Shown here in pieces: positions 24,936-33,169 of a stretch of 64,000 bases of DNA. Location of the stretch: the NCBI RefSeq assembly GCF_019753765.1, contig NZ_JAIJZW010000002.1, positions 124,001-188,000 of the forward strand, read 5' to 3'. Every line of letters begins with the position of its first letter. Position 1 is the stretch's first letter. This stretch comes from Microbacterium marinilacus (GTDB lineage: Bacteria > Actinomycetota > Actinomycetes > Actinomycetales > Microbacteriaceae). A model generated the notes under the pieces. It ran no database searches, was not told the origin of the DNA, and saw only the letters and a program-made list of their open reading frames with translations. The position numbers were made by a program, and so were the translations under genes.

Positions 24936-25728
24936 TGCGGGACCCACTGTGCTGGGACCTGCCTACCTCGCCGCTTCAGCGGCCGCAGACGACGCCGCGT
25001 AAATCGCCCTGCATGACCTCACCCGCGTGCTCGCCACACATGAAGACGCCGCCGTCGTCGGCGGCCACATGGTGGCGATCCTCTGTGCGCTCCACCCCTC
25101 GCCGGGGCTCAGTGTCAGGCGCACCGGCGACGCCGACGCCGGCATCCCCGTTCAGGTGGCCCGTACCGGTGACATCCACGAAAGCCTGGTGGCCGAGGGA
25201 TACACCGACACGCAGGGTAACCGGTACGAGAAGGAGACTCCGGAGGGAATCCCCAACGCGGTCATCGACGTGCTGGTGCCATCGACGGGATCGGCGACAC
25301 GGATCCACGAAGTCGAGTTGGGCGGTCGACGATTCGACTCCGTGCCCGGCCTCAACTCCGCCATCGTCTCTGCGCGCGAGGTCGACGTCGAGATGCGGCT
25401 GCGCGATGGCACCGCCCTCACCGCGATGCCGCGCGTGCCCACCGTCGAGCTCGCATTGGTGCTGAAGGCTCTTGCCTGGTCCGACCGGCGCGCGGACAAG
25501 GACGTCGTCGACATCGCGAACCTCTTGGCGATCCGCGACCAGCACAGAGAGTCATCCGGACCCTGGTCGCTGAACGCGAAGGCACTGACTGCGAGCAGGC
25601 GCGACGGCGCTGCCGCGCTCCACACCCTGGCTGATCAGTGGGAGGGCGGCGGCACGAGGAACGCCCCGGTCGAGGTCCGCCGACTCGTCGTGCGGATCCG
25701 GCGTCACATCACGGACCCCCGTCCGTAG
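24928..25728 (+). pseudogene. AbiEii-like nucleotidyltransferase toxin with an early in-frame stop
   Basis: From GTG 24928, overlapping the antitoxin stop, the frame reads VSDAGPTVLGPAYLAAS and onward for 24 codons, then hits TAA at 25000-25002. Beyond it the same frame continues with IALHDLTRVLATHEDAAVVG, VVGGHMVAILCAL and RRTGDADAGI, the GG loop and metal-binding Asp residues of an AbiEii-like nucleotidyltransferase, to a stop at 25728. A CAA-to-TAA change would explain the break. Translation could restart at GTG 25027 (233 residues, active-site motifs retained), so the toxin may still be made; automated annotation would probably call 25027-25728 as the gene. Confidence 0.6.
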
Positions 25729-25819
25729 GAGAAGAACGCCGAGTCGACGACGAGCGGCGAGGGGGCCGAGGACGTGTTCCACGACGACGGCCTCCCCTTC
25801 TGCGGGACGGGCGTAAGAG

Positions 25820-25835
25820 ACAGGCGAAAGCCTGT
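25820..25835. terminator. Small hairpin between the second pair and flgE
   Basis: ACAGGC-GAAA-GCCTGT, a perfect 6-bp stem with a GNRA loop when read on the plus strand, directly next to the flgE stop at 25841 and 92 bp after the toxin-like gene. It has no T-run, so terminator function is tentative. Confidence 0.4.
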
Positions 25836-25840
25836 GCCTG

Positions 25841-27001
25841 TCAGCGCTTCAGGTTGGTGAGCTCCTGCAGCACCTCGTCGCTCGTGGTGATGATGCGGGC
25901 GTTCGCCTGGAACCCGCGCTGCGCGACGATCAGGTTGGTGAACTCCTGCGACAGGTCGACGTTGGACATCTCGAGGGCGCCGCTGATGAGCGATCCCATG
26001 CCGTCCACGCCCGCCTCGCCGATCGTCGCGTCGCCCGAGTTGACCGTGGGACGGTACTGCGAGCCGCCGGCCTTCTCCAGCCCCGACGGGTTGACGAACG
26101 TCGCCAGCGCGACCCGCGCGAGCACGGCGGTCTCGCCGTTGCTGAACGTGCCGACGAGGCTGCCGTCGTCGGACAGCGCGTACGACTGGAGCGTGCCGGC
26201 GGCGTTGCCGTCCTGGCCGCCGATCGCGACCGTCTTCAGCTCGGCGTAACCGGTCACCGCGGAGAGGTCGACCGCGATGGGCCCGGCCGTCAGCGAGCCG
26301 CCGCCCGTGAGCCTGCCGTCGTCGAACGTGAGGGACGTCGTCGCGCCGCCGGCCGTCGCGACGTCCCATCCGCCCGCCGTGCGCGTGAACGTCAGGGTCA
26401 GCGTGTCGGCCGTGCCCTCCGCGTCGTAGACGGTGACGTCGCGCACCAGCTCGTCGCCCACCGCCGCGTCCGATGGCAGGTTGCCCGTGACGCGAGCCGA
26501 CGTCGTCGCCGCGGCGGGGGAGACGGCGCCCACCGGCAGGGTGATGTTGCCGGTCGGGCTGCCGGGGGCGATCGCGCCGTCCTGTGCCGTCCAGCCCTGC
26601 ACGAACGCACCGTCGGCCGTGACCATGCGACCCTGCGCGTCGAACGAGAAGCCGCCGTTGCGCGTGTAGGCCGTCTCGGCGCCCGAGCGCACCACGAAGA
26701 AGCCGTCGCCCGCGATCATCAGATCGGTGGGCACCCCGGTCGCCTGCGCCGATCCCTGCGCGAAGTTCGTCGAGATCGACGCAACCTGCACGCCGAGGCC
26801 CACCTGCGCGGGATTGCGCCCGCCCGTCTCGGCCTGCGGCAGGGCCGAGTTCTGCACGATCTGCGAGAGCGTGTCCTGGAACTGCACGGACGACGCCTTG
26901 AACGCCGCGGTGTTGACGTTGGCGATGTTGTTGCCGGTGACGTCGAGCATCGTCTGGTGCGAGCGCAGGCCCGAGATGCCGGCGTAGAGGGAGCGGAGCA
27001 T
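25841..27001 (-). CDS. flgE: Flagellar hook protein FlgE
   Basis: 386-residue hook protein. The N-terminal rod-hook signature (SLYAGISGLRSHQTMLDVTG, GNNIANVNTAAFKAS) and the C-terminal block (LEMSNVDLSQEFTNLIVAQR, FQANARIITTSDEVLQEL) are both intact; a Ser/Thr/Ala-rich central domain lies between. It forms the flexible joint between rod and filament. It is the last gene of the flgB-flgE operon and is followed by a hairpin and the inserted toxin-antitoxin-like pair. Confidence 0.95.
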   Translation of the reverse strand: MLRSLYAGISGLRSHQTMLDVTGNNIANVNTAAFKASSVQFQDTLSQIVQNSALPQAETGGRNPAQVGLGVQVASISTNFAQGSAQATGVPTDLMIAGDGFFVVRSGAETAYTRNGGFSFDAQGRMVTADGAFVQGWTAQDGAIAPGSPTGNITLPVGAVSPAAATTSARVTGNLPSDAAVGDELVRDVTVYDAEGTADTLTLTFTRTAGGWDVATAGGATTSLTFDDGRLTGGGSLTAGPIAVDLSAVTGYAELKTVAIGGQDGNAAGTLQSYALSDDGSLVGTFSNGETAVLARVALATFVNPSGLEKAGGSQYRPTVNSGDATIGEAGVDGMGSLISGALEMSNVDLSQEFTNLIVAQRGFQANARIITTSDEVLQELTNLKR

Positions 27002-27048
27002 GGCTGCCTTCTTTCGTAGGGAGGAGGTTCTGGGGATCAGTTCTGGGT

Positions 27049-27471
27049 TCAGGCGACGGCGACGGCGACGCCGGAGACGGCGTCGAGGGGCACGGACACG
27101 TCGCCGAACAGCACCTGCGGCGTGCCAGAGGCGAACGACACGGCGGTCACCAGGCCGGTGCGCGTCTCGCCGTCGGCGTCGAGGTAGGACGCCTGCCGGC
27201 CGACGAGGTCGGCCGCGGTCTGACGCATGGAGAGGGCGAACGTCTCGTTCGACGTGGACGCGAGGGTCGTGAGCTGCTCCATCATGGCGAGCTGCGTGCT
27301 CTGCGAGATCATCTCGTTGGTGTCCATCGGAGAGCTCGGGTCCTGGTTCTTCAGCTGCGTGACCAGCAGCTGGAGGAACACCTCCGAGTCGAGCGACTGC
27401 TTGCGCTCGCTCGCGGGGGTCTCGTTGCGCGTGTAGAGGCCGGTCGCGGAGACGGGGTCGACGGTGGGCAT
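27049..27471 (-). CDS. flgD: Hook assembly scaffold FlgD
   Basis: 140-residue hook-capping protein. The conserved N-terminal region EVFLQLLVTQLKNQDPSSPM followed by TNEMISQSTQLAMMEQL is clear; the C-terminal part is short compared with enterobacterial FlgD, as in other Gram-positives. The ATG at 27471 starts 14 bases after the fliK stop. It caps the growing hook during FlgE polymerisation. Confidence 0.93.
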   Translation of the reverse strand: MPTVDPVSATGLYTRNETPASERKQSLDSEVFLQLLVTQLKNQDPSSPMDTNEMISQSTQLAMMEQLTTLASTSNETFALSMRQTAADLVGRQASYLDADGETRTGLVTAVSFASGTPQVLFGDVSVPLDAVSGVAVAVA

Positions 27472-27484
27472 GGGATCCTCTCGA

Positions 27485-28984
27485 TCAGGCGAGCACGTCG
27501 AAGGACGCGGCTGCCGCCCAGCCGTTCGACGGGAGGGGGGAATCGGTCGCGGCTCGGGCGTGCCCGCCGTCTGCGTCGCCGGGGCGGGAACCCGGGGAGG
27601 GGCGCTCGGCGCGGTCGCGCGCCGCGTGCGGAGAGCCGTCACGCGGCGACTGCTGCGGCGCGCCGTCGCGGCCGGCCTGCGATCCGTCGGCGCCGGTGTG
27701 CGTGGAGGACTGCGGAGACGAGTGTCCCGCGGACGGGGCCGGCTCGCCGGTCGCCAGCGACAGGGTCGCGTGCGGCGCGGCGATCGCGAGGTCGCGTCGC
27801 AGGTCGGCGAGGACGAGACGGAGGGCGTCGCGGCCGACGTCCGACGGCGAGAAGAGCTCGATCCGCATCGTGTCGCCGGAGATGCGGGCGCGCACGGTCA
27901 CCGGCCCGAGGTCCTCGGGCGAGACCGTGAGCGTGACCTCGTGATCGCCGTCGCCCGCGGCGGCGAGCGCGGTCACGTGCGGGACGAGCTGCGGGACGAG
28001 CGGCGGCCGCGGCCCGGCGGTCGCCGCCGGGGGCGGCGCGGCGGCCGGAGCGGCCGTGCGGACCGGGCTCTCCGGGGCGGCGGTGCCTGTCGTCTGGACC
28101 GGAGCGGGATCGCGCGGCGCCCCGTCGGCCTCGTGCGTGGCCGCCGACGTCGTCGGGGCGACGGGGACGGCTGCCGCCGCGCCCACGCGTCCGCCGGGGG
28201 CCGCGACCTGCGGTTCGGCGTCTTCGGGTCGGGAGGCGGCGGCGCGGCTCGTGGCGTCCGCCCCGTCCGGCCGCCCGGCCGCGGGCGTCGCGGCGAGCGG
28301 CGCGGAGGTCGTGTCCGCCGCGACGGGGCGCCCCGCGTCGGGCGTCGTCACGGTCGTCAGCGGCGCGGGCGCGCCCGTGGCGGCGTCCACGGTCGTCACG
28401 GGTCCCTCGGCGCCGCCTAGGCCGGAGTCGCCGTCCGCCGCGCCGGACGAGACCGGGGCGGGCACGCCCGCGTGCTCCGGCGGCGTGCCGGTGGCGACCG
28501 CGCGGCGGTCGGCCGCGCCGTCCGCCGCGGTCTCGGACGGGGAGGTGTCGGACGGCGCCGTCGCCCCGGACGGGGCATCGGACGGGCTCGCGTCGAGCGA
28601 GAGGCCCGTCGCGTGCGCGCCCTGGGGCACCGGCACCGGCACCGACTCCGGTGCTCGACTCGATCCGGGTAGGAAGGCCGTGGGGTCCGCCGGCTCTGCC
28701 GCCGTCGCCGCGGGGTCGGTCGGCCCGGGATCGGCCGCGTCGGGCTTCGCCGCGTCGGACGGTGCGATCTCGGCGAGGCCGCTCCCGGTCGAGGGCGTCT
28801 CGCCGCCGTCCGCGTGAGCGGCGACGGGCGACGGGGGAGTCGGGGCCGGCGGCGTCGGCGAGACGGGATCGGCGAGCGCGGCGAGCGCGGCGCCGAACAG
28901 GGACGCGGCCTCCGCCGAGCCCGACGAGGCGCCGCCCGCGCGCGGCGTCGGTGCGGCTGCCGGGAGCAGGCCGACGAGGCTCAT
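27485..28984 (-). CDS. fliK: Hook-length control protein FliK
   Basis: 499 residues, mostly Ala/Pro/Thr/Ser/Asp low complexity as expected of the FliK ruler. The C-terminal hook-length domain lies at about residues 330-410 (HEVTLTVSPEDLGPVTVRAR, MRIELFSPSDVGRDALR), which interacts with FlhB to trigger substrate switching. The start at 28984 overlaps the stop of the NlpC/P60 gene. The remaining C-terminal 90 residues are again disordered. Position between the hydrolase and flgD fits. Confidence 0.9.
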   Translation of the reverse strand: MSLVGLLPAAAPTPRAGGASSGSAEAASLFGAALAALADPVSPTPPAPTPPSPVAAHADGGETPSTGSGLAEIAPSDAAKPDAADPGPTDPAATAAEPADPTAFLPGSSRAPESVPVPVPQGAHATGLSLDASPSDAPSGATAPSDTSPSETAADGAADRRAVATGTPPEHAGVPAPVSSGAADGDSGLGGAEGPVTTVDAATGAPAPLTTVTTPDAGRPVAADTTSAPLAATPAAGRPDGADATSRAAASRPEDAEPQVAAPGGRVGAAAAVPVAPTTSAATHEADGAPRDPAPVQTTGTAAPESPVRTAAPAAAPPPAATAGPRPPLVPQLVPHVTALAAAGDGDHEVTLTVSPEDLGPVTVRARISGDTMRIELFSPSDVGRDALRLVLADLRRDLAIAAPHATLSLATGEPAPSAGHSSPQSSTHTGADGSQAGRDGAPQQSPRDGSPHAARDRAERPSPGSRPGDADGGHARAATDSPLPSNGWAAAASFDVLA

Positions 28985-29763
28985 CCGAGCAGCCCCGTCG
29001 TGAGCGTCCCGCCGGCGGGCATCGCCTGGGCGAGCCCCGTGGCCTGCGAGGCGAACATCGTCTGCATGACCGACAGCAGCTGGGCCGCGTCGATCTCCGG
29101 CGCCTGGGCCGGAGATCCTCCGGTCGCGGTGACGTCGGCGACCGGGCCGACCGTCGACGACGCCTCGCCGGCGGGCACGATGCGGCGGATCGTGGAGATC
29201 TCGTCGGCGGACAGATAGTTGTCCACCAGCTGCACGTCCTTGCCGGGACGCGGCGCGTGGATGATCTTGCCGTCGCCGGCGTAGATCACGATGTGACCCT
29301 CGCCCTTCACGACGAGCAGGTCGCCCGGCTGCGCCTGGTCGAGGGACGGCACCTCCACGCCCACGTCGGCCTGGTCCTGGACGACGCGGGGCACGTCCAC
29401 CCCGAGGTCGGCGAACACGCGCTGCACCAGGCCTGAGCAGTCCATCCCCGTGGCGTCCTCGCCGCCGAAGACGTAGGGGACGCCGAGGTACTGCCTCGCC
29501 CGGGCGACGACGTCGTCGCCCGAGGCCACGCCGTCCGCCGTCGCGGACGATCCGAGCGCCGCCGTGCGCAGCGCCGCGGCGAAGTCCTCGGCGGTCGAGC
29601 CCGCGACCGTCGTCGCCCCGGTGGCCGTCGCCGCGCCCGTCGCGGACACCGTGGACGCTCCGGACACCCCGAACGTTCCGGACGTCGTCGTCCGAGGCTC
29701 CACGAGATCCTGGATCATCGTCTGGATCGCGCCGATGCGGTCCGTCGCCGCCGACAGGCTCAT
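28981..29763 (-). CDS. Flagellar-operon NlpC/P60 peptidoglycan hydrolase
   Basis: 260-residue endopeptidase. Residues about 85-200 are an NlpC/P60 domain: ARQYLGVPYVFGG, catalytic Cys in GMDCSGLVQRVF, His in GEGHIVIYAGDG and a third polar residue in IIHAPRPG. No signal peptide is visible, so it may be exported by the flagellar system itself. Embedded between fliJ and fliK with overlaps on both sides, it probably opens the cell wall for the rod, replacing the muramidase domain of FlgJ. The N- and C-terminal flanks are Ala/Thr-rich linkers. Confidence 0.9.
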   Translation of the reverse strand: MSLSAATDRIGAIQTMIQDLVEPRTTTSGTFGVSGASTVSATGAATATGATTVAGSTAEDFAAALRTAALGSSATADGVASGDDVVARARQYLGVPYVFGGEDATGMDCSGLVQRVFADLGVDVPRVVQDQADVGVEVPSLDQAQPGDLLVVKGEGHIVIYAGDGKIIHAPRPGKDVQLVDNYLSADEISTIRRIVPAGEASSTVGPVADVTATGGSPAQAPEIDAAQLLSVMQTMFASQATGLAQAMPAGGTLTTGLLG

Positions 29764-30233
29764 GCGACGTCCTCGGCTGCGGCGGTGAGGCGGGGCGCGG
29801 CTCCGACGCCGGCGGACCGGCCGGCGATCGAGCGCGCGGAGGCGATCTCGTCCAGCGCGGCCTGCTCGACGCGGAGGTCGTTCACGCGCTCGCGCTCGGC
29901 GTGCGCGCGCTCGAGCTTCTCGAGGCCCCGGGCGCGCGTCTTGGCCTCGCCGTGGACGCGTCGGGCCTCGTCGACGTCGGCGCGCTGCGCATCCGTCAGC
30001 AGAGCCAGATCGGCGAGCCTCGACCGTGCCGCGGCACGCGACGCCGCGATCGCCGCGAGCGTGCGGACGTCCACGGCGTCGTCGTCCGCCTTCGCGAGCG
30101 CCGCACGCGTGCGCCGGTCGCGCGCCTCGGTCTGCTGCGCCGCGATCGCCGCGCGCGACAGCCGTTCGGCGGCGGCCCGCTCTTGGACGCCGCGCAGCCG
30201 CAGCAGGCCGGCCAGTGAGAAGCCTCGGGTCAT
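29760..30233 (-). CDS. fliJ: Flagellar export protein FliJ-like
   Basis: 157-residue, highly helical, Ala/Arg-rich coiled-coil protein with start MTRGFSLAGLLRLRGVQERA, which matches the FliJ N-terminus (RL..LLxLR...E). FliJ inserts into the FliI hexamer and couples it to FlhA. Sequence conservation in this family is low; assignment rests on length, coiled coil and the position right after fliI with an ATGA overlap. Confidence 0.8.
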   Translation of the reverse strand: MTRGFSLAGLLRLRGVQERAAAERLSRAAIAAQQTEARDRRTRAALAKADDDAVDVRTLAAIAASRAAARSRLADLALLTDAQRADVDEARRVHGEAKTRARGLEKLERAHAERERVNDLRVEQAALDEIASARSIAGRSAGVGAAPRLTAAAEDVA

Positions 30234-31525
30234 GTCACATCTCCGAACGTCGAGACGAGCTGGGACAGCCGGTGCCACGCCTCCGGTGCGGGGCACGACT
30301 CCTCCAGCGGCTGGGTGAGGAAGGCGGCGATCTCGCGCTCGTGGGCGATGGCGGCGTCGACCCGGGGGTTCGCCCCCGGCTGGTACGCGCCGATGTCGAT
30401 CAGGTCGCCGGCTCCGCGGCGGGCGGCCATCACGGTGCGCAGCGTCGTCGCCAGCCGGCGCTGCTCCGGCGTGGTGACCTTCCCCGCCACACGGGAGACC
30501 GAGCCGAGCACGTCGATCGCGGGGTGGTGACCGGTCAGCGCGAGGGCGCGGTCGAGCACGATGTGACCGTCCAGGATCGATCGCGCGGCGTCGGCGATCG
30601 GCTCGTTGTGGTCGTCGCCGTCGACCAGCACCGTGTACAGCCCGGTCACGGACCCCTCGCGGCCCGTGCCGGCCCGTTCGAGGAGGCGTGCCAGCACCGA
30701 GAACGTCGACGGCGGGTAGCCGCGGGTGGCGGGAGGCTCGCCCGCCGACAGCCCGATCTCGCGCTGCGCCATGGCGACGCGCGTGAGCGAGTCCATCATC
30801 AGCACCGCATGGGCGCCGTCCTCGCGGAACGCCTCGGCGATCCGCGTCGCGGTGAAGGCGGCGCGCAGCCGCGTCATCGCCGGCTGGTCGGACGTCGAGA
30901 CGACGACGACCGACCGCGCGAGGCCCTCCGGCCCGAGGTCGTCCTCGAGGAACTCGCGCACCTCGCGCCCGCGCTCGCCCACCAGCGCGATGACGGCCAC
31001 CTCCGCCTCGGTGCCGCGGGCGATCATGGACATCAGCGACGACTTGCCGACGCCGGAGCCCGCGAACAGGCCTAGGCGCTGCCCGCGCCCGACGGAGGCC
31101 ATGGTGTCGACGGCGCGCACGCCGAGCGACAGCGGCACGTCGATGCGGGCGCGATCCATCACGGCCGGCGGAAGGTTGTCGACACTCACACGAGGAGGGT
31201 CCACGAGGGGGCCGCGACCGTCGATCGGGCGCCCCAGGCCGTCGAGCACGCGGCCGAGCAGCGCCCGTCCGGTGGGCACGCCCAGCGCCCCTCCCGCCAT
31301 ACGTGCGGCGGTGCCGGTCGTCAGCCCCGACATCGCGGCCAGCGGCATGCAGCGCAGCGCGCCGCCGCCCGTCGCGACGACCTCCGCCTCGATCCCGTCG
31401 CCGAGCGTCAGCAGATCGCCGACCGCCGCCTCGAGCCCGCGCACCTCCACGCCGAGCCCCAGCACCTGCGAGACGGTGCCGACGCGCTCGGGACGCGCCG
31501 CGTCGAGCACCGCCTGCCAGCTCAC
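30230..31525 (-). CDS. fliI: Flagellar export ATPase FliI
   Basis: 431-residue AAA-type ATPase of the flagellar export apparatus, related to the F1 beta subunit. The Walker A motif is GLFAGSGVGKSSLMSM, the Walker B region AHAVLMMDSLTRVAMAQRE, and the FliI/YscN signature PPSTFSVLARLLERAG is present. Start is a GTG overlapping the fliH stop. All catalytic residues are intact. Confidence 0.95.
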   Translation of the reverse strand: MSWQAVLDAARPERVGTVSQVLGLGVEVRGLEAAVGDLLTLGDGIEAEVVATGGGALRCMPLAAMSGLTTGTAARMAGGALGVPTGRALLGRVLDGLGRPIDGRGPLVDPPRVSVDNLPPAVMDRARIDVPLSLGVRAVDTMASVGRGQRLGLFAGSGVGKSSLMSMIARGTEAEVAVIALVGERGREVREFLEDDLGPEGLARSVVVVSTSDQPAMTRLRAAFTATRIAEAFREDGAHAVLMMDSLTRVAMAQREIGLSAGEPPATRGYPPSTFSVLARLLERAGTGREGSVTGLYTVLVDGDDHNEPIADAARSILDGHIVLDRALALTGHHPAIDVLGSVSRVAGKVTTPEQRRLATTLRTVMAARRGAGDLIDIGAYQPGANPRVDAAIAHEREIAAFLTQPLEESCPAPEAWHRLSQLVSTFGDVT

Positions 31526-32175
31526 GGGGCACCCCGCTCGCCTGCGCGGTCGCCGAGCGCCGCGCGGGCGCGGTCGAACGCGGCCCGGATGCGCGCGTCG
31601 ACCGATCCGTCCGGCACCACGACGACGGCGTCCCCCGGGGAGAGGGAGCCGTCCGCTGTCAGGGCGATCCCGGACGGCACGGCGTCCTGGGCGCGCAGGG
31701 TCTCCAGGTCGGCGGTGCTCAGGCGCACCTCCCGCACCTCGGCGGGCGGCGCTTCCGCGAGCGCGCGACGCAGGGCCGCGCGCGCTGAGTCCTCGCCGTC
31801 GGCCAGCTCACGCGCGACGACGACCTCCGCGAGGTCGACGGCCAGGCGCTCGAGCGTGCGCTGCGCGGCGTCGGCGAGCTGGCGCTCGCGCTCCGCCAGC
31901 GACAGCGCCGCGGCCTCGAGCGCGCCGACCGAGAGGGCGATGGCGCGCTCACCGGCGACGCGCTCCTGCTCGCGATCCCGCTGCGCCTCCTCCCTCATCA
32001 GGTCGGCCGCAGCGGCAGCCGCGCGCATTCCCTCCGCGTGCCCCGCCGCATAGCCGCGCACGCGCGCCGATGCGAGCTCGCGGTCGGCATCGGGGCTGCG
32101 CCCGGCGATGCGGGGGAACACCGCCGCCGCGAACCGCGCCGGCGGCGGCACCGCGGCCGACGGGTCAGTAGACAT
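31522..32175 (-). CDS. fliH: Flagellar export regulator FliH
   Basis: 217-residue protein with an Ala/Glu/Arg-rich long helix (residues about 40-110) and a FliH C-terminal domain (VDLAEVVVARELADGEDSAR, LSPGDAVVVVPDGSVDARI). It anchors FliI at the C-ring. The ATG at 32175 overlaps the fliG end by 11 bases. The family is divergent; context makes the call firm. Confidence 0.85.
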   Translation of the reverse strand: MSTDPSAAVPPPARFAAAVFPRIAGRSPDADRELASARVRGYAAGHAEGMRAAAAAADLMREEAQRDREQERVAGERAIALSVGALEAAALSLAERERQLADAAQRTLERLAVDLAEVVVARELADGEDSARAALRRALAEAPPAEVREVRLSTADLETLRAQDAVPSGIALTADGSLSPGDAVVVVPDGSVDARIRAAFDRARAALGDRAGERGAP

Positions 32176-33169
32176 ACTCGTCCTCGTCCGCGCGGTGCAC
32201 CGTGATGTCGCCGGCGCTCGCGAGCGCGCGGATCGTGCGCACGATCTCGGCCCGTGCCTCCTCGACCTGCGACATGCGCACCGGCCCCATGATGCGCACC
32301 TCGTCGTCGAGCACCTCGCGGTTGCGCTCCGACACGTTCTTGCGCACGACCTCGGCGATGCCCTGGTTCGCCCCCTTGAGCGCCAGCGCGAGCGTGCGGA
32401 TGTCGACCCCGCGCAGCACGCGCTGCGCGTCGCGGTCCTCCAGCTTGACGAGGTCGGCGAACGTGACCATGCGCGAGCGGATGTCCTCCGCCAAGGCGGT
32501 GTCGCGATCCTCCAGGCTCTCCAGCAGGGCCTTCTCGATGGTCGCCTCGGAGCGGTTGATGATCTCGACGAGGGGCTGCACGCCGCCGACCGTCTCGGTC
32601 GCCTCCCGCATTGCGAACACGCCGGTGCGCGAGCGCAGCGTCTCGGCCACGACGGCGACCGCCTCCTGCGTGGGGGTGCCCATCGTCGCGATGGACTGCG
32701 CCACGTCGGTGCGAAGCGGGTCGGGGAGGGCCGCGAGGACCTCGGCCGCATGGCTCGTGCGCAGGTGCGCGAGGACGAGCGCGATGGTCTGCGGCAGCTC
32801 GCCCTCGAGCAGGGTCGCGAGCTGGGCCGGGTCGGCGACGTTCAGGAACTCGAGCGAGGTGCCCGCCATCGACGAGTTCACGCGGGTGAGCACGCCCGCG
32901 GCGCGCTCCGCGCCGAACGACGCCTCCAGCAGCCGCGCGGCGATGTCCCGTCCCCCGCGGCCCGGGCTGAGCCTGCCCGATGCGACGAGATGGAACTCGC
33001 GCAGGGCGCGGGTCGTCGTCGCGGCGTCGAGGCGCCCCATCCGGATGATCTCCGCGGCGAGCTCCTCCGCCTCGGTCTCGCTGAGGTGCTTCATCACCTC
33101 GACCGCGCGGGCGGGGTCGAGGTTCATCAGAACGACGGCCGCCTTCTGCGACCCGGTCAGCTCGATCAC
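32165..33169 (-). CDS. fliG: Flagellar motor switch protein FliG
   Basis: 334-residue rotor protein. N-terminal LTGSQKAAVVLMNLDPARAV, middle EHPQTIA-equivalent GELPQTIALVLAHL, and C-terminal torque helix MVTFADLVKLEDRDAQRVLR with charged residues that face MotA are present. It transmits stator force to the MS ring. Length and domains are normal. Confidence 0.95.
   Translation of the reverse strand: MIELTGSQKAAVVLMNLDPARAVEVMKHLSETEAEELAAEIIRMGRLDAATTTRALREFHLVASGRLSPGRGGRDIAARLLEASFGAERAAGVLTRVNSSMAGTSLEFLNVADPAQLATLLEGELPQTIALVLAHLRTSHAAEVLAALPDPLRTDVAQSIATMGTPTQEAVAVVAETLRSRTGVFAMREATETVGGVQPLVEIINRSEATIEKALLESLEDRDTALAEDIRSRMVTFADLVKLEDRDAQRVLRGVDIRTLALALKGANQGIAEVVRKNVSERNREVLDDEVRIMGPVRMSQVEEARAEIVRTIRALASAGDITVHRADEDEYVY

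Noticed and set aside
25729..25840. A remnant coding frame on the minus strand between the toxin-like gene and flgE
   Set aside because: It has no recognisable domain and shows only the usual GC-rich open-frame bias.
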